Source of the DNA: Seminavis robusta
Lineage: Eukaryota > Bacillariophyta > Bacillariophyceae > Naviculales > Naviculaceae
Assembly (NCBI GenBank): GCA_903772945.1
Contig: CAICTM010000258.1
Location: forward strand, 19,533-83,532
DNA length: 64,000 nt
Direction of reading: 5' to 3'
Shown here: positions 18,804 to 30,370 of the stretch, one piece after another
How positions within the stretch are numbered: position 1 is the stretch's first letter
Layout: each line of letters starts with the position of its first letter
Notes under the pieces: model-generated
Databases searched by the model: none
The model's input: the letters and a program-made list of their open reading frames with translations, nothing else
Told to the model about the DNA's origin: nothing
Made by a program: the position numbers and the translations under genes

Positions 18804-19035
18804 GAGAAAGCAATCACCGCCAGCTACTCTATGCATGCTGAAGCAAAACTCGACGACGCCCACTAAAAAAGATAGATAAACAGATGAAGCTTCTGCCTAT
18901 GCCTCTATTTAAACTGCTGCTTCTAGCTAGATAGCATATTGGGGAACCGGCCCGTTCCAAGGCCTAACTGCACGCGGACAGCTCCAGGTTGTTTCTACTT
19001 ATTCCAGTACGCGTGGACCAGGCTGCTGCTGTTGC

Positions 19036-22000
19036 TTAGGCGTAGACCTTTCCCCAAGTTTGTTGCTTGCAAAGCTGGTGAAAGTCCTTTACGCGTGCAT
19101 CAACGAAACTGGACACTTCGGATGGGTCCACACTAGGACGCCCTCGAGAAGCCTCGCTTTCAGTGCCATTCTGGGGAGCACAGATGGCTTGAACCACCAG
19201 CATACGACGCTTCGTGTTTGGGTTGAGCCACTTGTCGAATGCATCCAATACGGTCGACTTTTCGAGACCACGCAGGGCAAGTGCTTCGTTCCTGTTAACT
19301 TCCCAATCGAAGCGACCGTCACGGATCTCGGCCCAAAAGCTGGATGTTTCTTCAGCCAGAGAGTTGAACATGTCGAGTTTGTCCTTGGCCAAGGACACAA
19401 GATTGGCCATGTATTCTTCGTTCGTCATTTTCTCCAAATCTTGGCGGAAATCCACAAGGAACTTGTTAATTCGATCAGTTGCGTCAGCCTAGGTGCACAA
19501 TTGAAACAAGTGACGAAGCAAGAAGCACGGAGCGAAACAAATGAAGCAAAAGGGGAAGGTCAGAAAAGTTCAGCCTTGACTGTTGTTGCCTCCCTTCGCT
19601 TTGCAGCGACAGCGACTCACTGCACTATGGGTTGCCGTTACAACCACAAACTTCAAACCCATTATTCCCACAGTCCACCTAGAGTCACAAGAAACACGGT
19701 AGCCATACTGGGATTCGAAGGACAAGACATGAGGATGTGGTGCCAAAAACTGAGGTTTGCAACACGACTTCTGGGGCACCTACCTGTTCCTTGGTTCGGA
19801 GCTGATTGTAGAGGGGTTCTTCCATCAGGTGGACCAGCATATCGATGATAACTCGGTCATTGATATCATCCTTGCCGATTTGGAAATAGTATTCGACAGC
19901 CGTGTTTCCTGATTCCAAATCCTTTGAGGGGACCGTGGCAATCACAGGCTCGTTGCTTGGTGGGATCTTGGCTACGAATTCGTAGTAATACTTCTTCTTG
20001 GGCAGCACACCGCTACCCGACGATGTCAGCATATCCTCAATCAAATCCGCGGCGGCGTTGGCTCCAGCAACGTCAACGTTACCATGGAAGAAGCTTTGAA
20101 CGCTGATGTTTTCCAACAGGGAAGAGGCAATTTCAACAAAAGTCGGAAGCTCAAGCGTTGCCACAGTGGCGGACTTCGTTCGACGATATCATCAAAGACC
20201 ATTTGAGGATATCAGTCTAAATCTCCACTGAGCAATCGACTTGCAACATACCTTTTGTGCCGAAGACCAAGTCCCAGGGCAAATGCAACGAACTCGCACC
20301 CCAGAAGCCATCGACAACGCTTCCATCGCCGAGTTTTGATATTTCCGTTGCAGCATTTCCATTGCAACGCTGAAGCGCGCGTCTTCAATTCCATCGGGAA
20401 GGCCATCTTGGGCCGTCCGACCGCGGAAGCTCATCAATCTGCGGAAAACAACCTCAAAGAGAGACAGCAACTTGTCGTCAAACCCCTTCGAGGTACATAG
20501 TGCAAATGGTGTAAATACGGAAAGGAGTAGCGCAAAATACAGTGCAGAATCGTACTCGCTCAACTCACATTGACTCTGAAACCAAAACCATTCTCCGAAC
20601 TCTCGATAGTGCTATGGAGATCGCACAATGTTGCCATGTACACCGTCTCTGTCAACACATCGTAGCAAAGCTGAACCACAAGCTCGGCACAGGCGCGATG
20701 TAGAGGACTCTCGTTTACAAGGTTCGAGAATACAGCTACCCGAAGTTCCGCTATTGGTCGCAGAAACGTGCGATCCTGCATGTGCCAAAGCTTCAATTTC
20801 TACCGATAAAACAAGAGTCAGGCGAACTAGAGACCATACCATCGACAAAAAAAGTCATAAAGTTTGAAGCAGACTGACCTGGCTACTTCGAACCAACTGA
20901 GGCAGATGAGACTCTACCTTGGCTGGAGGGATAGCTGGAAATTGAGTTCCTTCTAACACGTTCTCGTCGCTCTCATCTCCGAACTTGCGCACTGCGCCTT
21001 CGCCATCCTTTGGCACCGCAACAACCTTGAACTTGATTTTCTTTTTGTCGAGAGTCCCTTCGTGGCCGCACGTTCGGGATAGGTCTGCAGCTTGACAGTC
21101 AAGTTTATGCCATTTTTCATCTTCGTCCTCATACGAAACCAGGATCTCATTCTTGAGACTATTAAACTTCGTGACAGTTCCTGGCAGCCATTGCTGCAAA
21201 AAGAGAAGAAGTGTGTGAGTCCAGAGTATCCGCATAGATCCACAAGGCCACGAGCAATGAAAATACCTTTTGTTTCCCGACCGGAATACAAAACTTCAAA
21301 GAGCAGTTTAGCAAAGGGTGATCGCAATCATCTGGTGGAGTTGGCTTGATGTCAAAATTAGATGGCACGTATGGGTTCTTGGGAGGAAGGCTAAGCATGG
21401 AATCTTGCGGTGGCTTTTGAGGACACGACAAATCCTTCCACTTTGTGACCAATTCTGGGTCAATGTCCTGCACCCAATAGTAAGTACCAAACCAAGGTTC
21501 CTGTTTCGGAGACCCAACAGCTTCGCGGTTAAATTTCACACTAGCTTCCAAAACATCAAAGGGTTCACTGTCCGTTTTCGTCTCTTCGAAGTCAGAAGCC
21601 CTACCAAAGGTTGAAGAAAAGAAATCAACTCTGGCATTCTCTGGATTGAACAAAACCAGCAGATCCTGGGATAAACATACGTTGATGTTAGGAAAGCTAG
21701 CAAGTCTCAAGTTGTGGCAAGAGCATCTACGGCAAGACTGGCATACCTGAATTTCTTGGGGATCATAATGGAACAAGAGGTGGCTTCCATCCAGAAGCCG
21801 CTCACTCGGTAGATTGAGATGTGGAGCAAAATCTTCCACAAGACCCTCCACTAAATCCTCGGGACTCGGTTCATCCGCGTATCGATACGCAAACTCATGT
21901 AGCGAGTGAAGCTCCGAATAGATCCATTCGGGCAACGTGGTTCCATAGCTGCGAAGCATTCCAATATAGGTATAGAGTTCTGCAATAATGGCAGGCCAGT

Positions 22001-23614
22001 GGTCGACTCCCTCAATGGACAGTGTGAATGTCATAGTAAACAACGTATGCGACGAAGCATTCTTTCGTGATCCCAAAGCAAATCCACAATCAGGTACAAT
22101 ACAAAGAAGAGGAATAGTTAGCTCCATCCTTCAGCAAAAGCAATCAAAGCTACCGGTCATGCTTGATCACGTACTTCCATTCCATCATGTCCAGCTCCTG
22201 CTACACAGGTAGTGACCCATGATTTCTTTTTGAGCGAGGACAAGAGGCTTCCTTCAGCCTCGTGCCCGAGCAGATGTGCGATGTAATCACAAGGTTTGGT
22301 CTTCCAATGACCAAGTTGCGGCGGTAGTTGCCACGTAATGGAGAGGTTGTGTCTGTCTTTCACAGGAATGATCCGATACATTCTGAATGATGACGCGGCA
22401 AAGGGACCTCCGAGCTTTTGAATGGGAGAGTGACTTGACGACTCCCAAGAGGGAGCTGGTGACTTTCCTCCGTTCTGCTTCTTGCGGGGAAGAGCAGGAA
22501 CATCCTTATAACACTTGATCACCATGTCTTCCAACTGGTCCAACGAGTACGCACCAACCACGACAAGGCGCATATTTGACGCGTAGTAATGCTGCATCGT
22601 AAATATTTGTGTGTGAGCGCATCATCATAAAATACTAAATTGTCTCCATGCCATGCAAGCAACAGCCTTGATTGCCCATTGTTCATGGCTTACCTCGTCG
22701 TAAAACTCTCTCAACCTGACGAGAGGATCGACATTCTCGCGCTCTGGGATTTCCTAGTATTGCGTGAACAAGCAGAGTCGTTAGAATGCGTGGTGCAACT
22801 CAATGAGAGGCGAACAAGACAAGACAAAACGAAACGAAACCCTCACTTTTAATGATTTGATGTTTCCCCATTGGAATTGTGAGAATGGGTGCTTGGGGTT
22901 GTCACAGGTGGCGCCCCATAGTTGCTGCAACCTGACGTGATCACTCTGCTTGTTCAGTTGATACTCGGATTCAATGGCCTTGAGCTCACGATCTACTCCA
23001 CTCTTGAGCAGAAGAGGTGCAATGAAGAACTGCGCCAATCGGTCCAAGGCTCCCATCAAGTATTCTTGTGGAATGGAAAAGTAATAGGTGGTGTTTTCAC
23101 TCTCCGTGTAGGCGTTGTCACTGCCTCCGTGCTTGGACATGTAAACGTCGTAGTCATTTTCCACGGGATACTTTTCACTTCCCATGAAAAGAAGGTGCTC
23201 TAGAAAATGCGCCAACCCTAGGCAGTCGGGTGGATCAGAGAAGCTGCCCACGCCTACCGTCAAGGCTGCGGCAGCATCTCGTAACCAGGACGCACCGCCT
23301 TCGTCTTCGTCATCTTCGTCATCACTCTCCGGAGTCTTCATGTCTTCCCCATCTTCGTCTTCTTCTTCCTCGTCGTCGTCCTCGGGATCCAACACCATGA
23401 CTCCCTCGCTTTGAATCTGATTCATGGCCGCCACGTCGGACACCAAAACAGCCCGCAGACCGTTGGGCAGCAAGATCTGTCGGTACACTTTCTTGTCTAG
23501 GGGGGCCTTGGATGGATTCAAGTCAGGTCCCACCTGCACAGGGACGTTTTTTCCCTTCCCCTCCTCATCTTTGGCACTACCGGTAAGTACCATTGGAACA
23601 GTAGTGGAATCCAT
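19036..23614 (-). CDS. Nardilysin-like M16 metallopeptidase, eleven exons, Tudor-like insert
   Basis: Exons: 23614-22847, 22753-22694, 22591-22175, 22061-21747, 21665-21267, 21193-20879, 20799-20569, 20485-20252, 20173-19784, 19707-19621, 19488-19036; total 3669 nt, 1222 residues. The zinc site is inverted HxxEH (HFLEH, H136/E139/H140), with the third ligand Glu at about 217 in ESEYQ. An acidic insert (DDDEEEEDEDGED and SDDEDDEDEGG) precedes it, as in nardilysin. Later landmarks fit the family: YRIIPVKDRHNLSITWQLPP, HLLGHEAEGSLLSSLKKKSW, LWHMQDRTFLRPIAELR, and RTKEQ followed by YGYRVSCDSRWTVGIMGLKF. Exon 6 (residues about 654-758) is an extra Tudor-like segment (QWLPGTVTKFNSLKNEILVS then YEDEDEKWHKLD). 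The start of exon 4 is least certain (22061 preferred on homology). Such enzymes cleave peptides at basic or dibasic sites in cytosol or organelles. Exon borders are GT-AG throughout. Confidence 0.85.
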
Positions 23615-24420
23615 GGCTGTGTTTGGCAGAACGTGGAAAGTGGGATACCGAGAACAACCCCAACGCTAATGACGAGAACTGCGACTGCAACAAAAGAATG
23701 GAGCAAGAAAAGCAAACTTGATGCGTTGCGTGTTATCTTGTTGATGTCGAACTGGACTTGCTCGTTGTACCTTATGCCAAAGCTGGAGGATGGCTCTCGA
23801 GTCAAGACAATAAAAACTAACTTCCACTACTACTAGTACTAGTACGGTGCTTGTTACACAGAGTTTCAATGGCAAGAGGCCAAGAAGAGGTTTGCGTGTG
23901 GCCTGCTATTTCCGGTGGTTCATAAGACAGTCGAGCTGTCAGAGTCTCAAGAAGACGCCGAGCGCACAGTACCGGTAGGTCACTCCTGAAATTTCAAGCA
24001 CCGGTACCATACCAAAACCCCCAAGTCTATGCATAGCTAGCAGCAGCAAGTGAGTGCCCAGTGAACGGGCCAAGCAACTTGTGTGTTACCCGTAGTTCTT
24101 TGACCTTTCTGGTCATTTGATTGAATCATTCATATTCAAGTGGGAACCAAAGCACCAGAAAACATGTACAAAGGCAAACACACACTTTCAGTGCTTCTCA
24201 ATCCCTGACCAGGAAGCCAGGAAGAAAAGATAGATTGTGTACGAAAGCATGGGGCTAGACAGTTGCTGTGGTGCACTTTATTGACTTTATATGGGCTTCA
24301 CATGCCAGTGATGCATCAAGTTTCCTCCCAATCAGTTTGACACAGGAGGAGAAATGACACAATGTCTGTGAGCCACAGCATGAAGACCGCAAAGGGTCCC
24401 ATGGATACGTTGCAAACCGA
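23615..24420. other. Spacer upstream of the M16 gene
   Basis: About 0.8 kb of non-coding sequence. A minus-strand open frame over 23518-23805, in another phase than the M16 gene, would encode a hydrophobic stretch (LLHSFVAVAVLVISVGVVLG). An alternative N-terminal exon supplying a membrane anchor to the peptidase cannot be excluded, but no convincing splice pair was found. Confidence 0.4.
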
Positions 24421-24830
24421 TTCTAGCTAGCAGCTTCGGGCTGTCCACGAAGTCGCCCAAGTACTACACATGAAATGCAACAAAGGCAATGCTCCAGATC
24501 GCAAGACCAATGACAGGAGAGGGTGCCATGAACCAGTGTCATCTGGTGTGGCACCTTCACTCTGGGTCTGGAACAGACACAGACACATCCTTCCCCGGCA
24601 AGCCATGGATTGCAACCAATGACCTCTCCACAGGAAAGCTGGGGCCTGCGCCCGCTCTTGGGATCTTTTTGCTCTGGTGCCGCATGTTATGCTTTCGGCA
24701 ACGAGGGACGTTTTGACCACCAAGCAGTGGGAGCTGCAGATTGCAGCTGCAGCTGCTCCTTGACATTCTACGAGTACGGCCTACAACAGAGAACAGGCGG
24801 GATCCTGACGACTGCGGAGGACCCACATAC
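24421..24830 (-). pseudogene. Decayed fragment of an ABCG-like transporter C terminus
   Basis: On the minus strand this stretch encodes, over more than one frame, pieces that match the C-terminal membrane part of the transporter at 36251-40164 in order: AGAGPSFPVERSLVAIHGL with GKDVSVSVPDPE (against GAAPNFPLEKSSFAIVGL with GNDLSVTDPNR), then WFMAPSPVIGLAIWSIAF with VAFHV (against WYVAPDLVVGLAIRSLAF with VAFHL), a stop, and YLGDFVDSPKLL (against RLGDFVDTRKLL). Only this terminal part is present, with stops and frame changes, so it is a relic rather than a working gene. It lies outside the inverted duplication whose other flank adjoins the fuller ABCG copy. Confidence 0.7.
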
Positions 24831-26007
24831 TAGTACATACATGCTGGTTTAGAGGCTGAATGCAGAACGGCTGAACTTTGAATCCTGGAGCTGTCGCTGT
24901 CGCTGTCGCTGTGATAGTGAACCGGTAAAACCTAATACTGCGTAGCTACACTAGTAGAAAGCTCTGCTCCACTTTTCGTGAGTCCACGCATTACATGTAG
25001 GGAAAGGATAGATTCCAGGCATTCCCCAATCCAAGCGGAGCAGAAATCAAGACAAATTTAAGATTAGTCATGAATTGGCACTGTTGTACATGTTGCCTTT
25101 TAGGTTTCCCAAGTCCACCTGGAGTCCCTATAGCTAGCTAGTCGAGTCGGGGAATTCCTCGGTGGGCTAGGGGAATTTCTACCGGACGGCAAGCACACAA
25201 GATTGATCGAGGCTAAAGCACAAGATTGTGTCCAAGAGGTACGGCTACCGGTACAAGACAAGTACTGGACTCGAGAATCAGCTGGTTTGTCTATTGGTAT
25301 TATTATCCACTACTAGTAATACTAGTTAGTACTTTAATAGCAACTTGAGTAGGCTCCAAGGATAGCAACATTATTTATTTGCCAATGCATATGTTGCATA
25401 ATTGCTGATTAGACCTACAAAAAAAATAAATGACGAGGAATAGTAATGAATTCAAACCATTTGGCCCCCGTACTGGTCCTCAATTTCTTGCCCCTGATCC
25501 CACAGAACCTAGTCCTGAATTTCGACTGTTCTTTGCTTAAGCCTGGCCCCGGCTGGCTTCCGTAGATAATTTCCCTACTCTAATCCCCCCCTATTATATT
25601 CAAATTGGAAGCTCAAAGATCAACAAACAGAGAAAGCTGGATGGCAAACTTCGCAAGATCAAAGTACCAGTAGCCTAAGTGATAAAGGGGAAGTTACAAT
25701 CGATTAGTCTAGCTAGAGAGAGCAGTAGTCTAAGTGGAGTTCGCCGATACGAGCAGCAGCTGCAGCTGCTCTTCACCAAACAACTTTGGTATTCAGGTAG
25801 ATGCAGCAAATCAGAACTCACTGGAATGATACGTAATCACCACATTTACCTCACCTACCGCACGTATGCTGTCTGCTTACGCGATTCGATCATTCGCCAG
25901 GTTCAAGTCAGTGCGGTGTACTGCTTTGGAGCAAATGTCTGGTGGTATTACCAATCACAACCCACAGCACCCCTGCGTCTTTTACTTAAAAAAGCATAAT
26001 TTGTTTA
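24831..26007. other. Spacer before the plus-strand PAP2-oxidase copy
   Basis: About 1.2 kb without a supported gene. It holds a short GTCGCT repeat at about 24890-24912 and many ACTAGT and CTAG palindromes (25300-25330, 25705-25720). Nothing recognisable as RNA or a mobile element was seen. Confidence 0.45.
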
Positions 26008-29000
26008 GTGATGGAAAGCAAAATGGAGAGAAGCAACCACGAAGTCCTTGCTTTTGTGGTGGCAGTTGCCTGCATGGCTAAGGGTATGCAGGCATACTTG
26101 AGTCGTTGCGAGTCTGATCTTTTGGAGAGAAGCAACCATGAAGTCCTCACTTTTGTTGTGGCAGTTGCCTGTGTGGCTTACGGTACTGGCATGCAAGGCT
26201 ACTGGAGTAATTATGAGTCTGATCTTGTCCATTTTGTGGTCTGTTTGGTTGGTGCATTGATTGGATACATTGCACTGTGTGCCCTCGTCAAGATTGTTGC
26301 AGTGAAGCAAACCAAAGGAAACCAGCTCCTATCCAAGGAGGTGGAGTGGATGGTGTGGCTTCAGCGAGGCGCTGGCTCTCGGCCTGAGCAAAATCAACCT
26401 CTGAACATTCGGGTCGCAAGTTTCTGCCGGCATCTTGTCACAGATGAAGCAATCTTCATCGGAACCCCAGTTCTTGTTTGGACCTTTCAAGAACGAATCA
26501 TGTTCCTCCCATTTGCACTGAACATCAACGAGATTGCCAATGGCTTGATGAAGTGGTGCGTGCAAAGGCCACGGCCCTATTGGGTCGAGAAAGACATTAT
26601 CAATCCTATCAAGAAGCAAGAACTGGACTATTCGTTCCCAAGTTCCCATGCTCAAACCTCAGCCAGCTTTGCAACCACCCTCTTCATGGAGTTCGGCGTC
26701 AACCCCATCACTCTGACCATATCATTTCTTTGCGTTGTTGTTTGTATCTCAAGAATCACACTAGGCGTGCACTACCCCACTGACGTGGCTGCTGGAGTCT
26801 TCCTTGTGTGATTTTGACCTATGGACTAGAGAAGGCAGATGTGCTGAATCAGTTCATTGAAGACTTGGATTTACAAGAACAACTCAAGGCACTAGCCATC
26901 TTTTTTGCACTCATTCCCACGGCATTTGGGCTCATCCGTCACCTTTTTCAGCAAGACAGTGCCACCCTAGCCAAAATCCAGACCAAGGATGTCTTTCGCA
27001 GTGGCAACAACAAGGTCAATGTCCATCAAATGGATGCGACGATTCGAAGCCTTGACAAGTACAGCTTCACTTTGATCAGCCTGTTTGGATCTGGTGTGGG
27101 ATGTGTTCTCATGTTGCAAGACAATCGAAACTACACCATGCAGTTCCCCGTCAGTGCAATGACGTTGACAGAAGTAATGCAGAGCGATTTCTTGTGGAAG
27201 CGCATCTTGCTTGTTGGAGTCCCCATCATGCTCTCCTTGTTCATGATGGCATTGGTCGTGCCCAAGAAATTGACTTCCAACAGGGGCAGCAATCAGGCTA
27301 CAAGTTCAAGTGCCAGATTCTCGCCCTCTCCTTGAAGCTTATTGGATCATTCTTGTTGGGACTATGGGTCATGTACGGATGTCCCAAGTGTGCTTGGCTA
27401 CTGCATTGGGAAGATCCCCTGATGGCATGCCCGGCATCATCATCACCGGAATCAATCTCTTTTGGTGACTGGTACCATCATGAGCAACAAACAGTAGCCC
27501 CAGCTGATGAGTTGAAGAACAGATGTCTCTTGAGCCCTTTCAACCACACAGCTGCAAGCCCACGATACTATGCTACATCCAAGTTGGTTGCCAGTGTGGA
27601 GGAGCTGCAGGCAACTATCAACACTGCTCGAAGAGATGGACAGGTGGTAAGAGTTGTTGGTGCCGGCTGGAGTGACCGAGATCACTTTGCAGCAAACAAT
27701 CGAACCATGTACATCTCTTTGGTTGGACCCAAGCTTCAGGGCTATCAAAAATTGGAAGAAGTTGGACCCCAAGAACGCCCATTGGTTGTGGCTGGTGCTG
27801 GAATTTTCATTGGTGGCCAGCAGTGGTTATCGGGCTCCTTGCAAGTGCAATGGGAAGATTCCTTAGTTCACAAGCTTTGGCTGGATGGCCTGGCCTTGAC
27901 AAGCATCCCTGATGCCATCGGAATGACATTGGGTGGACTCCTGAGCACGGGATCTGATGGATGGTCTTTCATTGATGACATGGACTCAGCTGGTACTCCT
28001 TTTGAGGGCAGTAGCAACACCATCAGTAGCTCTGTATGGGCTTTCGGTACATTGATGGGATGGGCCAACTCAGGGAAGCTGGAAGAATTCAACTGACAAG
28101 AGTTCCAGCATTTGGAGTTTCTTAGGACTTGCTGGGATCATTTAGAAGTTATCTTGTCACCAGTTGATGCCTACTGCATCAATTTCCTGGATCAACACGT
28201 GGCATCGGTTTGCCCCAAACAGAAGCGAAGAGGACAATGGCATGGATTCTTGCGCAGTGGCATTGACAAGTATGACAAGCAGCAGGGATTCAAGAAAACT
28301 CTGTGGAAAGCATCAAAATCACCAGAAAAGGAGAGATCGTTTGTGGGGAACAGCCTGCATTGGGCAATCAAACCTACCACAACAACAGCTTTCCGGTGAT
28401 TTTCTTCAAGCACCCCTACTCCACGACAGCTTTTGATTTCATCACTGAGATTGTGTCATTGGCGCTTGTAAGTACCAGTGTTACAAAGACTTTCAGCAAT
28501 GATTTTTTTAAGAAACTGACACTCACACTCGATCCATGTTTTGCCTTCTTTCGTGAAAGCGTTGGCTATCACAAGAGTCATGTCAGTCCATTGATGACCT
28601 CTGTGGTGAAACCACAATTCGTCGGTACTTGGAAGGGAGACTGGGTGTACTGCCTGAAACACTTGGAGGAGAGCACTTGCTTGCATTTGAGGGTTGTGCC
28701 AGGTCCTTGGTGGAGCAGAAGCGACTCAAGGCTCTAGGCCAGCGGCCTTCCTGGCAAAAAGAGTGGTGGGACAAGACAACGCTTATGGAATGCTATGGAA
28801 AGGTCATGGACCACTTTGGCTTGTCCTCAGATGAGGGGCAGCAAGGTGTCTACCGATACTATGAGGGTGCCTTTCTTCATAGGGCCATGCATTTCCATCC
28901 CCAGCACAACATGGAAGTGTATTTTCCATTGGAGGACAACTCGAAGAGTGGCGAGGAGATTCTTTGCCTAGTTCATAACTTCATGGAGGAAGAGGGACAT

Positions 29001-29405
29001 GATCGAGCCGGTCAGCAGGTAGACTATTACTTTTCCAAGACCAATGATGACTTTTGGATGAGCCCTGAGAATGGCAAATCACCGATGGGGGGCAATGCGA
29101 CCAATACGTATACTCCAGGTGAAGTATTGCGAGTCAATATCTACACTCACTGGGTTGTTCTTTCCCAAGACAAGCATACCAAGTTTGAGCTCTTTCTCGA
29201 ACATTTTAATTCACAGAACCTCACCTACACTCTGAACTGGGCAAAGGCCCTTCCGGCCAATCCAAGACTATTGTCCCGTGTCCTTGAGAACTACCCTCAT
29301 CTCGAAGAATGGCAGGCTTTTGTGCGTGCAAGGGACCCTCATGGTGTCTTCCTCTCTTACTACTGGCAAAAGGTTTTCTCCATGGGCTCAGAAATCTCAA
29401 TTTGA
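26008..29405 (+). pseudogene. PAP2 phosphatase / FAD-linked oxidase fusion, plus-strand copy, frame-broken
   Basis: Same gene as the minus-strand copy at 40420-43818, with the same intron, but broken by many single missing bases. The first break (about 26805, CTTGTGTGA where the other copy has CTTGGTGTGA) stops translation just after the PAP2 motifs. Another lies at about 27303 (TACAAGTTC against TACAAAGTTC), one near 28036 (GTATGGG against GTATTGGG), and a cluster at 28095-28240, plus one near 28320. The PAP2 signature is intact: KWCVQRPRP, PSSH, and SRITLGVHYPTD. Unlike the other copy, the join from the membrane part to the oxidase part (DPLMACPASSSPES) is in frame here, showing the fusion. 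The last exon (about 28556-29405) is intact and ends RDPHGVFLSYYWQK with a different C terminus. Either a decayed duplicate or an unpolished consensus. Confidence 0.7.
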
Positions 29406-29648
29406 GCGGCCCTCAAAGAAGAGCAATCATGAACGTGGTCGCACCGTCTTTGGTGTCCTCTAGAGACAACTGATCTGGCTTCATGACTGGATAAAGGAGT
29501 GACTCTATACTTGGGCTCTGTGCTTCCAAGTATATGCAGCCAGACGCACACTTTTGCATGGTGGTCCGGTATTTCATGTGGTATGGATAATGAACGTTTA
29601 GCTTTTACTATTAATGGCATGGGCTGCTGTAGCTATAGAATTATATTG
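26008..29648 (+). repeat. Inverted duplication, left arm (about 3.6 kb)
   Basis: This segment is nearly identical to the reverse complement of about 40237-43818. Similarity begins close to the start codon (GCAAAATGGAGA) and continues past the coding region through ATTAATGGCATG and TTGCCC-TGACA at about 29610-29648. Introns are shared, so it is a genomic duplication, not a retrocopy. An insertion of about 100 bp relative to the right arm lies at about 29384-29490. Confidence 0.85.
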
Positions 29649-30370
29649 CCCGTGACAAAATCGCAATCCATGTCCACCACGAGCGGGACAACTTTTTCCT
29701 CTCCCGTGGCATGCCAGTCGGAGGTTTCATGAACATGAAAGTCCTGCATTGATTTCCACAATTCAATGATTCGTACTTGGGACGGATCCTGTTTGGAATT
29801 GGCCAGAATAATGCAACAAGTGCAACCGGGGTTTTCCAAAGGCATTTGACGCTCGTATGCTTCCCTTTGCGCGTTGCGGAGCTTGGCACCGTTTTCCGCA
29901 CTGGCAGTCTTTTGACGGACTAGAATCCCAATATTATTATCGGTGCGTTCCTCGTGGTTCTTGCTACTGCGGTTGGCCGCTGAATCTTGACGGATATGGA
30001 GGGCTTCTGGAAAATATTCCGTGGTGGGTGCAGCCGCTAGCAGATGGCGTATCTCTTGGTTGGTGTTGCATCCTTCACGTGCTTCGTACCACAACTCGTA
30101 GTCATGCGCAGATTCCCACTCTTCGACCAAGACGATCCTGTTGTCGCACTGAACTAGAGTGGCCCGAACTGGCAGGAACCCGTCCGATGCTCTACTACCA
30201 GTAGTAGAGCTAGCAGTTTCAACCGAGGTAGCTTGGGGGGCAAGATGGTGCACGCGATCTTCAAGGGCTCCGGTCACGAGTTCCGTATCAGCGCGTCCTT
30301 TGGCAAGAAACTCGTGGAAGACAGCCACGCCTTGTACCATTGGCTTTTTCTCGGTCGAACTCATGATCAT
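29633..30370 (-). CDS. Protein with two ABM-like (antibiotic biosynthesis monooxygenase fold) domains
   Basis: Single-exon gene, 245 residues from the ATG at 30370 (a second ATG two codons in at 30364 is equally possible). Two ferredoxin-like ABM-type units are visible. The first (about 12-100) has GVAVFHEFLAKGR, RATLVQCD, IVLVEEWES and YELWYEA; the second (about 145-245) has NIGILVRQKTA, CTCCIILANS, VRIIELWKSMQDFHVHET and VVDMDCDFVTG. The EEW/ELW plus aromatic pattern at the third strand is typical of dimeric ABM proteins, here probably folded as a tandem pseudo-dimer. Family members are small cofactor-free oxygenases or heme/quinone-related enzymes; the substrate is unknown. Its last codons lie inside the left arm of the inverted duplication, so the duplication boundary falls at its 3' end. 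Confidence 0.7.
   Translation of the reverse strand: MIMSSTEKKPMVQGVAVFHEFLAKGRADTELVTGALEDRVHHLAPQATSVETASSTTGSRASDGFLPVRATLVQCDNRIVLVEEWESAHDYELWYEAREGCNTNQEIRHLLAAAPTTEYFPEALHIRQDSAANRSSKNHEERTDNNIGILVRQKTASAENGAKLRNAQREAYERQMPLENPGCTCCIILANSKQDPSQVRIIELWKSMQDFHVHETSDWHATGEEKVVPLVVDMDCDFVTGNIIL

Noticed and set aside
23518-23805. Hydrophobic minus-strand open frame as an N-terminal anchor exon of the M16 peptidase
   Set aside because: The only splice pair found would leave an intron of about 32 bp, and the ATG at 23614 already gives a complete enzyme; kept as a weak possibility only.
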